A stretch of 64,000 nucleotides of DNA from Hydrogenophilales bacterium 16-64-46 (GTDB taxonomy: Bacteria > Pseudomonadota > Gammaproteobacteria > Burkholderiales > Thiobacillaceae). The notes beneath the pieces were generated by a model, which did no database searches, was not told the DNA's origin, and saw nothing but the letters and a program-made list of their open reading frames with translations. The position numbers and the translations under genes are program-made. Of this stretch, positions 9,061-19,852 are shown in pieces; position 1 is the stretch's first letter, and the number at the start of each line of letters is the position of its first letter. Location: the NCBI GenBank assembly GCA_002281775.1, contig NCGY01000001.1:1-64000 (forward strand). Direction: 5' to 3'.

Positions 9061-10280
9061 AGCGCTCGTTTCTGTTCCTGCAGGGGCCCAGCACACCCTT
9101 TTTCGCGCGCCTCGCCGACCGGCTCAGGCGCGAGGGACACGCCGTGCATCGCATCAATTTCTGCGCCGGCGATGCGCTCTACTGGGGCGGGCGCAGGTCC
9201 TGGTGGTTTGGCCACGATACCAGCCGGCTGCGCGAGTATCTCGACGATAAATACCGGCGTTACGGCATTACCGACCAGGTCCTGTTCGGCGACCGGCGTC
9301 CCGTGCATCGTCCTGCGGTCGAGCACGGCGAAGCGTGCGGCGTGCGCACACATGTGTTCGAGGAGGGCTATTTCCGGCCTTGGTGGGTGACGCTCGAGCG
9401 TGAGGGGGTCAACGGCCATTCGCTGTTGCCGCGCGATCCCGACTGGTTCCGCGAAGCGGGGGCGCGACTCGCCGAAACGCCGCAGGCGGTCGAGTTTTTC
9501 TCGCCTTTCCACACGCGCGCGATTCATGACGTGGCCTACCATGTTGCCGGCCTCGCCAATCCCGTGCTGTTTCCGCGCTACCGCACCCACGCGGGGGTGA
9601 CGGCACCGGTGGAGTACGCGGGCTATGTGCGACGCTTCGCCTGGCTGCGCGCGATCCGCCGGCGCGAGCAGCGGCGGGCACGGGAGATGCTCGCATCCGG
9701 GCTGCCCTATTATCTGCTGCCCCTGCAACTGAACACGGATGCCCAGGTTCGCGACCATTCGCGTTTCGGCCACATGGGCGAGGTGATCGAACATGTACTC
9801 GAATCGTTTGCCCGCCACGCGCCGCACGACACGCGCATCCTCGTCAAGAACCATCCGCTCGACATGGGGCTGATGAATTTCGGGCGGATCATTGGGGACT
9901 GCGAGCGGCGTTTCGACATCCGTGGGCGGGTGGATTATCTCGAGCAGGGCGATACCACTGCATTCGTGTCGCACGCCCACGGCGTGGTGACGGTCAACAG
10001 CACGGTGGGCATGATCGCGCTGGAGCTTGGCACGCCGACCCTGACCCTGAGCGACCCGATCTACAACCTGCCGGGGCTCGCCTCGCAGCTGCCTCTGGAC
10101 GCGTTCTGGCGCAATCCGGTACCGCCCGACCAGGCGTTCTTCGCCCGGTTTCGACGCTGCGTGATGCACGCGACGCAGCTCAATGGCGGGTTCTATTGTT
10201 CGACCGGGATCGCGCTCGCCGTGGAGAACGGCGCGCGCGTGCTGGGCGCACAACGTTCGCCCCTGGAGGCGCTGGCGTGA
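9057..10280 (+). CDS. kpsS: capsule Kdo transferase, KpsS family
   Basis: This 407-residue protein opens with KRSFLFLQGPSTPFFARLA and carries the KNHPLD motif near residue 263, as in KpsS. KpsS adds the first Kdo to the phosphatidylglycerol acceptor of ABC-exported capsules. The GTG at 9057 overlaps the TGA of the KpsC-like gene. The reading frame stays open further upstream, but that part reads as low-complexity glycine-rich sequence and is not coding. It overlaps the next gene by four bases. Confidence 0.86.
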   Translation: MKRSFLFLQGPSTPFFARLADRLRREGHAVHRINFCAGDALYWGGRRSWWFGHDTSRLREYLDDKYRRYGITDQVLFGDRRPVHRPAVEHGEACGVRTHVFEEGYFRPWWVTLEREGVNGHSLLPRDPDWFREAGARLAETPQAVEFFSPFHTRAIHDVAYHVAGLANPVLFPRYRTHAGVTAPVEYAGYVRRFAWLRAIRRREQRRAREMLASGLPYYLLPLQLNTDAQVRDHSRFGHMGEVIEHVLESFARHAPHDTRILVKNHPLDMGLMNFGRIIGDCERRFDIRGRVDYLEQGDTTAFVSHAHGVVTVNSTVGMIALELGTPTLTLSDPIYNLPGLASQLPLDAFWRNPVPPDQAFFARFRRCVMHATQLNGGFYCSTGIALAVENGARVLGAQRSPLEALA

Positions 10281-11044
10281 GCGGGCCCGCGCGCGTTCTC
10301 ATCACGGGCGCAACGGGTGCGATTGGCAGTGCGCTGGCACTCGAATACGCCCGGGCTGGCGCAGCGCTCATCCTGCAGGGACGCCAGCCGGAGGCCATGG
10401 CCGATCTGGCCAGACGTTGCCAAGCGCAGGGCGCGCGCGTGGAAACCTGCCTGCTCGACCTGCGCGACCACGACGCGCTGCTGGCCTGGCTGGGGCGCGT
10501 GTGCGCAGCCGGTGCACCCGACCTGGTGATCGTCAATGCCGGCGTCAACACGCATGTCGGGCCCGCCGGCGAACCCGAGCCATGGGCTGCGGTGGAGGCT
10601 TTGCTGGAAGTCAACCTCAAGGCTGCGATGCGCGTCGTGCAGGCGATATTGCCGGCGATGCGGGCGCGCGGCAGCGGGCAGATCGCACTGCTGAGCTCGC
10701 TGGCGGCGTACTTCGGCCTGCCCGTCACGCCTACTTACTGCGCGACCAAGGCGGGCCTCAAAGCCTATGGTGAGGCGCTGCGGGGCGGGCTGGCGGCGGA
10801 AGGCATCAAGGTCAATGTGATCATGCCGGGCTATGTCAAATCACCGATGTGTGACGACATGCCCGGGCCCAAGCCTTTCGCCTGGCAGCCGGCGCGCGCG
10901 GCGCGCGTGATCCGGCGGGGACTCGCGCGCGACAGGGCGCGCATCAGCTTCCCCTTCCCGCTCAACTGGGGCAGCTGGTGGCTGGCGGTGCTGCCGGCCC
11001 CGATTTCGATCCGCATCGTGCGCTGGCTCGGTTATGGTCGTTGA
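10277..11044 (+). CDS. short-chain dehydrogenase/reductase in capsule locus
   Basis: This 255-residue classical SDR has ITGATGAIGSAL at the N-terminus (NAD(P)-binding TGxxxGxG), NAG motif VNAGVN, catalytic Ser in LLSSLAAYFG and YCATK (Tyr/Lys near residues 153 and 157). The C-terminal 30 residues are hydrophobic, suggesting membrane association. The GTG start overlaps the kpsS stop. SDRs beside kpsS-type genes could modify the lipid carrier or a sugar, but the substrate is not evident. It overlaps the next gene by 11 bases. Confidence 0.83.
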   Translation: MSGPARVLITGATGAIGSALALEYARAGAALILQGRQPEAMADLARRCQAQGARVETCLLDLRDHDALLAWLGRVCAAGAPDLVIVNAGVNTHVGPAGEPEPWAAVEALLEVNLKAAMRVVQAILPAMRARGSGQIALLSSLAAYFGLPVTPTYCATKAGLKAYGEALRGGLAAEGIKVNVIMPGYVKSPMCDDMPGPKPFAWQPARAARVIRRGLARDRARISFPFPLNWGSWWLAVLPAPISIRIVRWLGYGR

Positions 11045-12581
11045 AGCGGCTTTTGTTTCGGTGCTCGCCGCAGCGTTTGCCGGGCTGGCGCTGTCGGCGG
11101 TGATCGAACGCCTGATGACGCCGCGCCCGCTGCTGGCAAGGCCCTGGGCGGCGTGGGCCCTGCACGCCGGGCTGTGGTTGTCGGCCCACGCCCCGCTTGC
11201 CCTGGCGCTGGGCCGTCCCTGGTTCGCCGCCGCCGCCGTGTCGGCTTTTTTGCTGCTGCTGGTGCTGGTGAACAACGCAAAATTCAAATCGCTGCGCGAG
11301 CCTTTCGTGTTCCAGGATTACGAGTATTTCACCGATGCGATCCGGCATCCGCGTCTCTACATCCCGTTTCTGGGATGGGGAAAATTCCTCGGCGCGGTGG
11401 CGGGCTTTGTCCTCGCGGTGGCCGTCGGCTGGTGGGGCGAGGCGGCTCCCGCGCAGCGATTCGCCGGGTCCGGCCAGTTGGGCGGGGTTGCGCTGGTGTT
11501 GGCGACAGGCGGACTGCTCTTACTGGCGGGCACGCGGCACGCGCTGCCGGTCAGCTTCCAGCCGGCGCAGGACGTGCGCGCGCTGGGACTGCTGGCGTCC
11601 CTCTGGCGCTATGCCGAAGCGGAGCAGGTGCCGCTGACGGTCGCCTCACCCTTCGATGCCCTGCCGCAGGGCCGGCCGGCCGGAGACTTACCGCATCTGC
11701 TGGCGGTGCAGAGCGAATCCTTCTTCGATCCGCGATCCCTGTACCCGGGCATCCGTCAGGACGTGCTGGCCGGGTTCGACCGCCTGCGGGCCGACGCCGT
11801 GGCCCACGGCAAGTTGCGGGTTCCCGCCTGGGGGGCCAATACCGTACGCACCGAGTTTGCCTTCCTGACCGGGCTCGGCGAGGACGCCCTGGGCGTTCAC
11901 CGCTTCAATCCCCATCGCGCCGTGGCTGCCGGCTGCGCGGTGCCGTCGCTGGCGTCGTATCTGAAGCGTCTTGGCTATCTCACGGTCTGCATCCATCCCT
12001 ACCCCGCCAGTTTCTATCGGCGCGACCGCGTCTATCCCCGCCTGGGTTTCGACACGTTCGTGGATATCCGCGCCTTCGACGAGACGATGCGCGCCGGACC
12101 CTACATCGGCGATGCCGCCGTGGCGGACAAGGTCGATGCGCTCTTGCGGCAGGCCACAGGGCCGGTGTTCGTCTTCGTCATCACCATGGAAAACCACGGG
12201 CCCTTGCACCTCGAACGGGCGGTGCCGTCGGATATCGATACGCTGTATGCCGTTCCGCCGCCGGCGGGGTGTGACGACCTGACCATTTATCTGCGCCATC
12301 TGCGCAACGCCGACCGGATGGTCGCCCGCTTGCGCCAGACCCTGGCGGGATGCGGACGACCGGCCAGCCTGTGCTGGTATGGCGACCATGTGCCGATCAT
12401 GCCTGCGGTATACGAAGCCTTCGGTGCGCCGGACGGAGCCGTCGAGTACGTCCTCACCGGCGTCGAAACCGGGGATGACCCGGGCAGGCAGCCGGCAGGC
12501 AGCGCCGAGGCGCAACAACTGCATGCCCACGACCTGGCCCTGCGCTGGCTGCGCGTGGTGGGCCTGGTGCCGTCCTGCTGA
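11034..12581 (+). CDS. LTA synthase-like phosphoglycerol/phosphoethanolamine transferase (sulfatase fold)
   Basis: This 515-residue protein has about four N-terminal membrane helices (residues 5-175). An extracytoplasmic alkaline-phosphatase-fold domain follows, with TEFAFLTGLG (candidate catalytic Thr), MENHGP and WYGDHVP metal-binding motifs. This is the layout of LtaS/OpgB-type enzymes, which transfer phosphoglycerol or a similar group from phospholipid. It lies at the end of the capsule operon, so the capsule or its lipid anchor is the likely acceptor. That is inference from context. It converges with the next gene on the minus strand. Confidence 0.8.
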   Translation: MVVEAAFVSVLAAAFAGLALSAVIERLMTPRPLLARPWAAWALHAGLWLSAHAPLALALGRPWFAAAAVSAFLLLLVLVNNAKFKSLREPFVFQDYEYFTDAIRHPRLYIPFLGWGKFLGAVAGFVLAVAVGWWGEAAPAQRFAGSGQLGGVALVLATGGLLLLAGTRHALPVSFQPAQDVRALGLLASLWRYAEAEQVPLTVASPFDALPQGRPAGDLPHLLAVQSESFFDPRSLYPGIRQDVLAGFDRLRADAVAHGKLRVPAWGANTVRTEFAFLTGLGEDALGVHRFNPHRAVAAGCAVPSLASYLKRLGYLTVCIHPYPASFYRRDRVYPRLGFDTFVDIRAFDETMRAGPYIGDAAVADKVDALLRQATGPVFVFVITMENHGPLHLERAVPSDIDTLYAVPPPAGCDDLTIYLRHLRNADRMVARLRQTLAGCGRPASLCWYGDHVPIMPAVYEAFGAPDGAVEYVLTGVETGDDPGRQPAGSAEAQQLHAHDLALRWLRVVGLVPSC

Positions 12582-12604
12582 AGGATGCCGCGCCGACCCC
12601 GGGT

Positions 12605-13120
12605 TCAGGGCGTGGGCGCGGCCGGTGCGGTAGCGGGGGCCGGCGCGGGCTTGACGGCGGACGGCTTCGGCTTGGGATAGCCGGCGCGGTCGAGTGCGGC
12701 ATCCCAGGCCCCGATTTCAAAGCCATCGATTTTTTCGCTGCCGATCACCAGCACCGGCACGTTCTGGCGTCCTGTGAGCTTCTGCAATTCCAGCTGCGCG
12801 TCCGGGCTGGCCTGCGGGTCGCGGCTGCCGAACCGCACGCCGCGGTCGGTCAGGAATGTGCGTGCCAGGTCACAGGGCGTGCCGCACGCGCTGGCATAGA
12901 GCGTGACTGGGTTCTTTTCGTGAGCAAGCCTCACCGCATAAGCCTCGGTGCCCTCGATCACGCTGCCCTTGAAGGCCTTCTGCTGCGCGTTCTTCACGCT
13001 GGGCGGCGGCGGCTGGTCGCTGTAGACCATGCGGCCCTGTGCGTCCTTCCATTGGTACAGCTGGGCGGCACCAGCGCTGGCCGCGACGCACATTGCCACG
13101 AGGATGAATCCTGCTTTCAT
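12605..13120 (-). CDS. secreted DUF4124 / glutaredoxin-like protein
   Basis: This 171-residue protein has a signal peptide ending near residue 19 (SAGAAQ). A DUF4124 segment (QLYQWKDAQGRMVYSDQPP) follows, then a glutaredoxin-like domain with CGTPC in place of CPYC and the cis-Pro motif NVPVLVIG. The tail is Ala/Pro-rich. Members of this group are periplasmic and of unproven redox role. It follows prlC on the same strand, separated by a palindromic repeat. Confidence 0.75.
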   Translation of the reverse strand: MKAGFILVAMCVAASAGAAQLYQWKDAQGRMVYSDQPPPPSVKNAQQKAFKGSVIEGTEAYAVRLAHEKNPVTLYASACGTPCDLARTFLTDRGVRFGSRDPQASPDAQLELQKLTGRQNVPVLVIGSEKIDGFEIGAWDAALDRAGYPKPKPSAVKPAPAPATAPAAPTP

Positions 13121-13191
13121 GCCTGCCTCCCGAAAGACGAAATCATCCCATTATCGGCACGGGTGGGGGTGGGCTTTAGGGCCGGGTTTTC

Positions 13192-13276
13192 ACAAAGAGG
13201 ACAAGAGGGCGAAAGATGCATGAGGACTTTCCTCTTGTCCTCCATGTGAAAGGGCCTCTACGTCCTCTTTGTAAAT
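13192..13276. repeat. palindromic intergenic repeat, copy A
   Basis: The arm ACAAAGAGGAC at 13192-13202 pairs perfectly with GTCCTCTTTGT at 13262-13272. GAGGACAAGAGG at 13197-13208 pairs with CCTCTTGTCCTC at 13231-13242. The two pairings share a left arm, so the hairpins are mutually exclusive. A related copy lies at 16724-16792. Copy A sits between prlC and the DUF4124 gene. Confidence 0.65.
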
Positions 13277-13281
13277 GGACC

Positions 13282-15339
13282 TCAGGCCATGCCGTTGTGC
13301 CGCAGCAGGGCGTCGATGGTCGGTTCGCGGCCGCGAAAGGCCCTGAACGATTCGAGCGCGGGGCGTGCGCCGCCCTGGGCGAGGATTTCGCTCCAGAAGC
13401 GGTGGCCCACTTCCGGGTTCAGCACGCCACCGTAGCCTTCGGCCTCGTCCTCGAACAGCGCGTAGGCGTCGGCGGAGAGCACTTCCGCCCACTTGTAGCT
13501 GTAATAGCCCGCCGCGTAGCCGCCGGCGAAAATGTGCGAGAAGTTGTTGGGGAAACGGTTCCAGGCCGGCGGGATGATGACCGCGACCCGGGTGCGGATC
13601 TCGTTCAGCAGGTCCATTGCGGTGCGTGTGCCAGTGGGATCGAAATCGTCGTGCAGGCGCATGTCGAAGACGGCGAATTCAACCTGGCGCAAGGTCTGCA
13701 GGCCGGACTGGAAGTTCTTCGCCGCCAGCATCTTGTCGAACAGGTCACGGGGCAAGGGCGCGCCCGTGTCGACGTGCCCAGTCATGTGCTTCAGCACGTC
13801 CCATTCCCAGCAGAAGTTTTCCATGAACTGGCTGGGCAGTTCGACGGCGTCCCACTCCACGCCGTTGATGCCTGACACGCCCAGCTCTTCAATCTGCGTG
13901 AGCAGGTGGTGCAGGCCGTGGCCGGTTTCGTGGAACAGGGTGATGACTTCGTCGTGGGTGAAGAGCGCAGGCTTGTCGCCGAGCGGAGCCGAGAAGTTGC
14001 AATTCAGGTAGGCCACCGGCGTCTGCACGCCGCCGGCGTCGCCATTGCTTGAAGACAGTCGGCGACGGGTGATGACGTCGTCCATCCATGCGCCGCCACG
14101 CTTGGACGCACGCGCGTACAGGTCGAGATAGAACTGGCCGATCTGCTTCCCGGCATGATCCGTCAGCGTGTAGAACTTCACGTCCGGATGCCAGACGGGC
14201 GCGCTGTCCTCGCGGATGTGCAGGCCGTAAAGCGTTTCCACCAGCTTGAACAGGCCGGCCAGCACGCGCGGTTCGGGGAAGTACTGCTTCACTTCCTGGT
14301 CGGAGAAGCTGTAGCGTGCGACGCGCAGTTTTTCCGACACGTAGGCGTTGTCCCAGGCTTCGAGCGTGTCGTAGCCCAGGGTGTCGCGGGCGAAGGCCGT
14401 CAGTTCGGCGAAATCCTGTTCGGCGTAGGGGCGGGCGCGGGCGGCGAGCTCGTCGAGGAACTTGAGAACCTGCGCGGGCGTGTCGGCCATCTTCGCTTCC
14501 AGCGACACTTCGGCGTAGGACCTGAAACCCAGGAGTTCGGCGGCCTCGCGGCGCAGTTTGAGGATCTGCGCGATGAGCGGCGTGTTGTCGAATTCGGACT
14601 TGCCGAATTCGGACGCGCGGGTGACGTAGGCGCGATAGAGAATCTGGCGCAGTTCGCGGCTGTCGGCGTACTGCATCACCGGCAGATAGGACGGCATGTG
14701 CAGCGTGATCTTCCAGCCGGTCTGGCCGTCGGCTTCGGCGGCGGCCTGCATCATCGCCAGCACGTCGTCCGGAATGCCGGCCAGTTCGGACGCCTCGTCG
14801 ATGATGAGGTGGTAGTCGTTGGTCGCGTCGAGCAGGTTCTCCTCGAACTTGGCGGAAATCTGCGCCAGTTCTTCCTGCAGCTGCATGAAGCGGGCCTTCT
14901 TGTCGTCCGGCAGTTCGGCCCCGCCCAGACGGAAATCACGCAGTTCGTTCTCGACGATCTTTTTGCGCGCGGCCGACAGGGCGGCGTAGCCGGGGCCGGC
15001 CTTCAAGGCCTTGAACTTGCCGAACAGCGCCTCGTTCTGGCCCAGTTCGGCGTAATAGATCGTGATCTTGGGCAGGTTGGCGTTGTAGACCTCGCGCAGT
15101 TCGGGCGAGTCCATCACCGAATGCAGGTGCGACACCTGACCCCAGGCGCGGCCGAGTTTTTCGTTGGCGTCGTCGAGCGGGGCAACGAAGGCGTTCCACT
15201 CGGCCGGAGTATCGGCCGCTTCAGCGCGTGCGACGGCCGCGCGGCAATCGGCCAGCAACTGGTCGATGGCGGGGGTGACGAATTCGGGCTTGAACTCGGC
15301 AAAGCGGGGCAGGGCGGAAAAATCGAGGAGCGGATTCAT
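13282..15339 (-). CDS. prlC: oligopeptidase A (M3 zinc metallopeptidase)
   Basis: This is a 685-residue M3-family peptidase with the zinc motif HETGH near residue 470 (LFHETGHGLHHLLT) and a downstream GVEWDAVELPSQFMENF segment that supplies the third ligand region. Length matches E. coli PrlC/OpdA (680 residues). It degrades oligopeptides, including cleaved signal peptides, in the cytoplasm. ATG at 15351 is in frame, but the ATG at 15339 (MNPLLDFSALPRF) matches usual family starts better. It is divergent from the carbonic anhydrase gene, with about 65 bases between starts. Confidence 0.93.
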   Translation of the reverse strand: MNPLLDFSALPRFAEFKPEFVTPAIDQLLADCRAAVARAEAADTPAEWNAFVAPLDDANEKLGRAWGQVSHLHSVMDSPELREVYNANLPKITIYYAELGQNEALFGKFKALKAGPGYAALSAARKKIVENELRDFRLGGAELPDDKKARFMQLQEELAQISAKFEENLLDATNDYHLIIDEASELAGIPDDVLAMMQAAAEADGQTGWKITLHMPSYLPVMQYADSRELRQILYRAYVTRASEFGKSEFDNTPLIAQILKLRREAAELLGFRSYAEVSLEAKMADTPAQVLKFLDELAARARPYAEQDFAELTAFARDTLGYDTLEAWDNAYVSEKLRVARYSFSDQEVKQYFPEPRVLAGLFKLVETLYGLHIREDSAPVWHPDVKFYTLTDHAGKQIGQFYLDLYARASKRGGAWMDDVITRRRLSSSNGDAGGVQTPVAYLNCNFSAPLGDKPALFTHDEVITLFHETGHGLHHLLTQIEELGVSGINGVEWDAVELPSQFMENFCWEWDVLKHMTGHVDTGAPLPRDLFDKMLAAKNFQSGLQTLRQVEFAVFDMRLHDDFDPTGTRTAMDLLNEIRTRVAVIIPPAWNRFPNNFSHIFAGGYAAGYYSYKWAEVLSADAYALFEDEAEGYGGVLNPEVGHRFWSEILAQGGARPALESFRAFRGREPTIDALLRHNGMA

Positions 15340-15405
15340 GGCAGCACGCATTACGGGAGGGAGGGGGAATTATACTTTCGACTTGGATACAGGATTTTCA
15401 ACCCC

Positions 15406-15954
15406 ATGACGGACAAGGTTTACGATTCTCCGCTTGCCCCGCACCACGGGGTGGCCCCCGAGTGTGCGCCCGGTGCCTGGGTGCACCCGCGCGCCACGGT
15501 CATCGGCGAGGTGAGCCTGGGCACCGACAGTTCTGTCTGGCCGGGCGCGGTGATCCGGGGCGACGTGAACCGCATCACCATCGGCTGCGCCACCAACATC
15601 CAGGACAGCAGCGTGCTGCATGTGTCGCACAAGACGCCGGCCCATCCCGACGGCGGGCCGCTGGTGATCGGCGACCGGGTCACGGTCGGCCATACCGTGA
15701 TCCTCCACGCCTGCACCATTGAAGACGAATGCCTGATCGGCATGGGCTCGATCATCCTCGACGGTGCGGTGGTGCAAAAGCATGTGCTGCTGGGCGCCGG
15801 CTCGCTGGTACCCGAAGGCAAGGTGCTGGAATCCGGGCACCTCTACCTCGGCCGGCCCGCCAAGGCGGTACGCCCGCTGACCGCCGACGAGATTGCCTAC
15901 TTCGCGTATTCGGCCAGGCACTATGTGAAACTGGCCCAGTCGTACAAAGGCTAG
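15406..15954 (+). CDS. gamma-class carbonic anhydrase-like protein (YrdA family)
   Basis: This 182-residue left-handed beta-helix protein has hexapeptide repeats and the three-histidine zinc pattern seen in HVSHK and VGHTVILHAC. It fits the YrdA/CaiE gamma carbonic anhydrase-like family that forms trimers. Activity as a carbonic anhydrase is not guaranteed for YrdA-type members. The start at ATG 15406 is chosen because the frame is open far upstream but that part is antisense to prlC. A TlpA-like gene follows after 36 bases. Confidence 0.88.
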   Translation: MTDKVYDSPLAPHHGVAPECAPGAWVHPRATVIGEVSLGTDSSVWPGAVIRGDVNRITIGCATNIQDSSVLHVSHKTPAHPDGGPLVIGDRVTVGHTVILHACTIEDECLIGMGSIILDGAVVQKHVLLGAGSLVPEGKVLESGHLYLGRPAKAVRPLTADEIAYFAYSARHYVKLAQSYKG

Positions 15955-15990
15955 ATTCATGTCGCAAGTTTCAAGATTCAAGGAAAACCA

Positions 15991-16485
15991 TTGAAAGCCA
16001 CCAAACCCCTGCTCATCGCCCTTGTCGTGCTCGCCGTCCTGGGTGCGCTGGCCTACGCCCTCACCCAGAAGCCGCAGGCACCGGCCGCCACGTTCACCAC
16101 GCTCGACGGCCAACAGCTCTCGCTCGAACAGCTGCGCGGCAAGGTCGTGCTGGTGAATTTCTGGGCCACCTCCTGCCCCGGCTGCATCAAGGAAATGCCC
16201 GACATGATCGAGGCCTACCGCGACTACAAGGACCGGGGTTTCGAGATCGTCGCCGTGGCGATGAGCTACGACCCGCCCAACTACGTCGCCAACTTCGTGC
16301 AGACGCGGCAGTTGCCGTTTCCGGTGTCGCTCGACGTGAAGGGCGAGCACGCGCGTGCCTTCGGCGACGTACAGCTCACGCCGACCAGCTTCCTCATCGG
16401 CAAGGACGGCAGCATCCTCGACCAGAAACTCGGCGAGCTCGACTTCGCCAAGCTGCGCGCACAGCTCGACAAGGAACTGTCGTGA
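15991..16485 (+). CDS. TlpA-like membrane-anchored thioredoxin
   Basis: This 164-residue protein has one N-terminal helix (LLIALVVLAVLGALAYAL) as an anchor and a periplasmic thioredoxin fold with the active site SCPGC near residues 61-65. TlpA/ResA proteins reduce disulfides in exported proteins such as apocytochromes c. Here the WCxxC tryptophan is replaced (ATSCPGC). The start codon is TTG at 15991. The next lipoprotein gene begins on its stop codon. Confidence 0.85.
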   Translation: MKATKPLLIALVVLAVLGALAYALTQKPQAPAATFTTLDGQQLSLEQLRGKVVLVNFWATSCPGCIKEMPDMIEAYRDYKDRGFEIVAVAMSYDPPNYVANFVQTRQLPFPVSLDVKGEHARAFGDVQLTPTSFLIGKDGSILDQKLGELDFAKLRAQLDKELS

Positions 16486-16715
16486 TCGCGCGCGGCGCTG
16501 CACTCGCCGTGCTGCTGGCACTGGCGGGTTGTCAGACCCCCGCACCAGCCCCATCCGCCAAACCCTCGCCTGCCGGGCCGCCACCGCCGCCCATGGCGGC
16601 AGAAGACAGCCCGGTGATGTGCCCGGCCGACGTGCAGGCCTGTGCCGATGGCAGTTATGTCAGCCGCACCGGCCCGCGTTGCGAATTCGCCGCCTGTCCG
16701 TCGGAGAAAAAATAA
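16482..16715 (+). CDS. small Cys-rich lipoprotein
   Basis: The gene encodes 77 residues from GTG at 16482, overlapping the TlpA-like stop by four bases. A lipobox LALAGC at residues 12-17 is followed by a Pro/Ala linker. A C-terminal segment with three further cysteines (PVMCPADVQACADGSY, GPRCEFAACP) resembles Kazal-like domain sequences found in other proteobacterial lipoproteins. Translational coupling to a thioredoxin suggests its disulfides could be a substrate. That is inference. Confidence 0.7.
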   Translation: MIARGAALAVLLALAGCQTPAPAPSAKPSPAGPPPPPMAAEDSPVMCPADVQACADGSYVSRTGPRCEFAACPSEKK

Positions 16716-16723
16716 AACCCTGA

Positions 16724-16792
16724 ACAAGGCGGACAAGAGGACAGGCCTGGATTCTTCTTCTGACCTCTTGTCCTCATGTCCTCTTTGTAAAT
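16724..16792. repeat. palindromic intergenic repeat, copy B
   Basis: GGACAAGAGG at 16731-16740 pairs with CCTCTTGTCC at 16764-16773. The right side continues GTCCTCTTTGTAAAT, the same ending as copy A at 13192-13276. A run of seven T follows at about 16795-16801, so this copy might act as a terminator for the TlpA/lipoprotein transcript before ettA. Confidence 0.6.
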
Positions 16793-16813
16793 CGTTTTTT
16801 TGATCGAGTCCCC

Positions 16814-18478
<1,665 letters not shown>

Positions 18479-19852
18479 CGGCGGGCGATTTCATTTCGCG
18501 GCCTGCCTGCATGGCTGGCCGCTCGCCGTCGGCGTTGGGGCCGCGCTGGGGGTCTGGCTGCTGTTGCAGGGCTTCGTCTGGCTGGAAAACGACCGGCGCC
18601 TGCAGGCCGAGCGTGCGGTGCTCCAGGCCGAAGCCGCCACCGTGCGGGCGCGGCTGGAATCCGAGCTCAATGCGGCACTGTCGCTGAGCCTGGGCCTGTC
18701 GAGTTTCGTCCTCGCCGATCCCGATTTTTCCGAAACCGCCTTCGAGCAGGTCGCTGCGTCGCTGGTGCGCGTGCAACCCGCCATCCGCAGCGTGGTGCTG
18801 GCACCCGACAACGTCATCCGCCTGGTTTACCCGCGTGTCGGCAACGAGAAGGCACTGGGCCTGCGCTATCTCGATACGCCGACGCAGCGCGAAGCGGTGC
18901 TGCGCCTGATGCGTGAGCTGCGCCCGGTGATCGCCGGGCCGATCGAGCTGGTGCAGGGCGGCGTCGGCATCGTCAACCGCATTCCGATTGTGTTCACCGC
19001 GCCCGGGGGCGCAACCCGCTACTGGGGCCTGGCAGCCGTGGCGATCGACCCGCGGCCGATTTTCGAGCGCGCCGGCCTGGGCGCCAACGGCCTGCACGGC
19101 GACAGGCCGTTTGCGCTGCGCGGCAAGGACGGGCTGGGCGCCGAAGGCGAGGTGTTTCTGGGCCAGGCCGCGCTGTTCGATGACCCGGCAGCGGTGGTGA
19201 TGGATGTGGTCATTCCCGGCGGTACCTGGCAATTGGCGATGCGCCCGTCACCTCAGCGTGCAGCGGGCTGGGGCTGGGCGATGGAGATGCTGATCGTGGC
19301 TGCTGCCCTGTCCGCTGGTGGATTAGCGGCCTATTCGCTCTCCGCGCATCAGCGCATCCGCGCCATGGCCCTGAGCGATTCGCTCACCGGGCTGGCGAAT
19401 CGCCGCCAGTTCCATGCCGCCGGTGAAGAGCTGTTTGCGCTGGCCAGGCGCACCCGGCGGCCGCTGACCTTGCTCAATCTCGACATCGACGATTTCAAGG
19501 CGGTGAACGACGCCTTCGGTCACGCCGGCGGCGACGCGGTGCTGGTGCAGGTGGCGCAGGCGCTCAAGGCCTGCTGCCGCGAATCCGACCTGATCGGCCG
19601 GGTCGGCGGCGACGAATTCCTGCTGCTGCTGCCGGACACCGCGCCCGGACCCACCCTCGACGCGCTTTTGCAGCGCCTGCGCGCCGCTGTCGGTGCCGTC
19701 CTGCCGGACATGCCGCCGCCGGCCCGGCCCGGCGTCAGCATCGGCGTCGCCGCGTGCAGCCACAACACCCCCACGCTCGACGCGCTGATGCGCCAGGCCG
19801 ACGAAACCATGTACCGCGCCAAGGCCACAGCCGGCGCGCTGGGTGAATCCGC

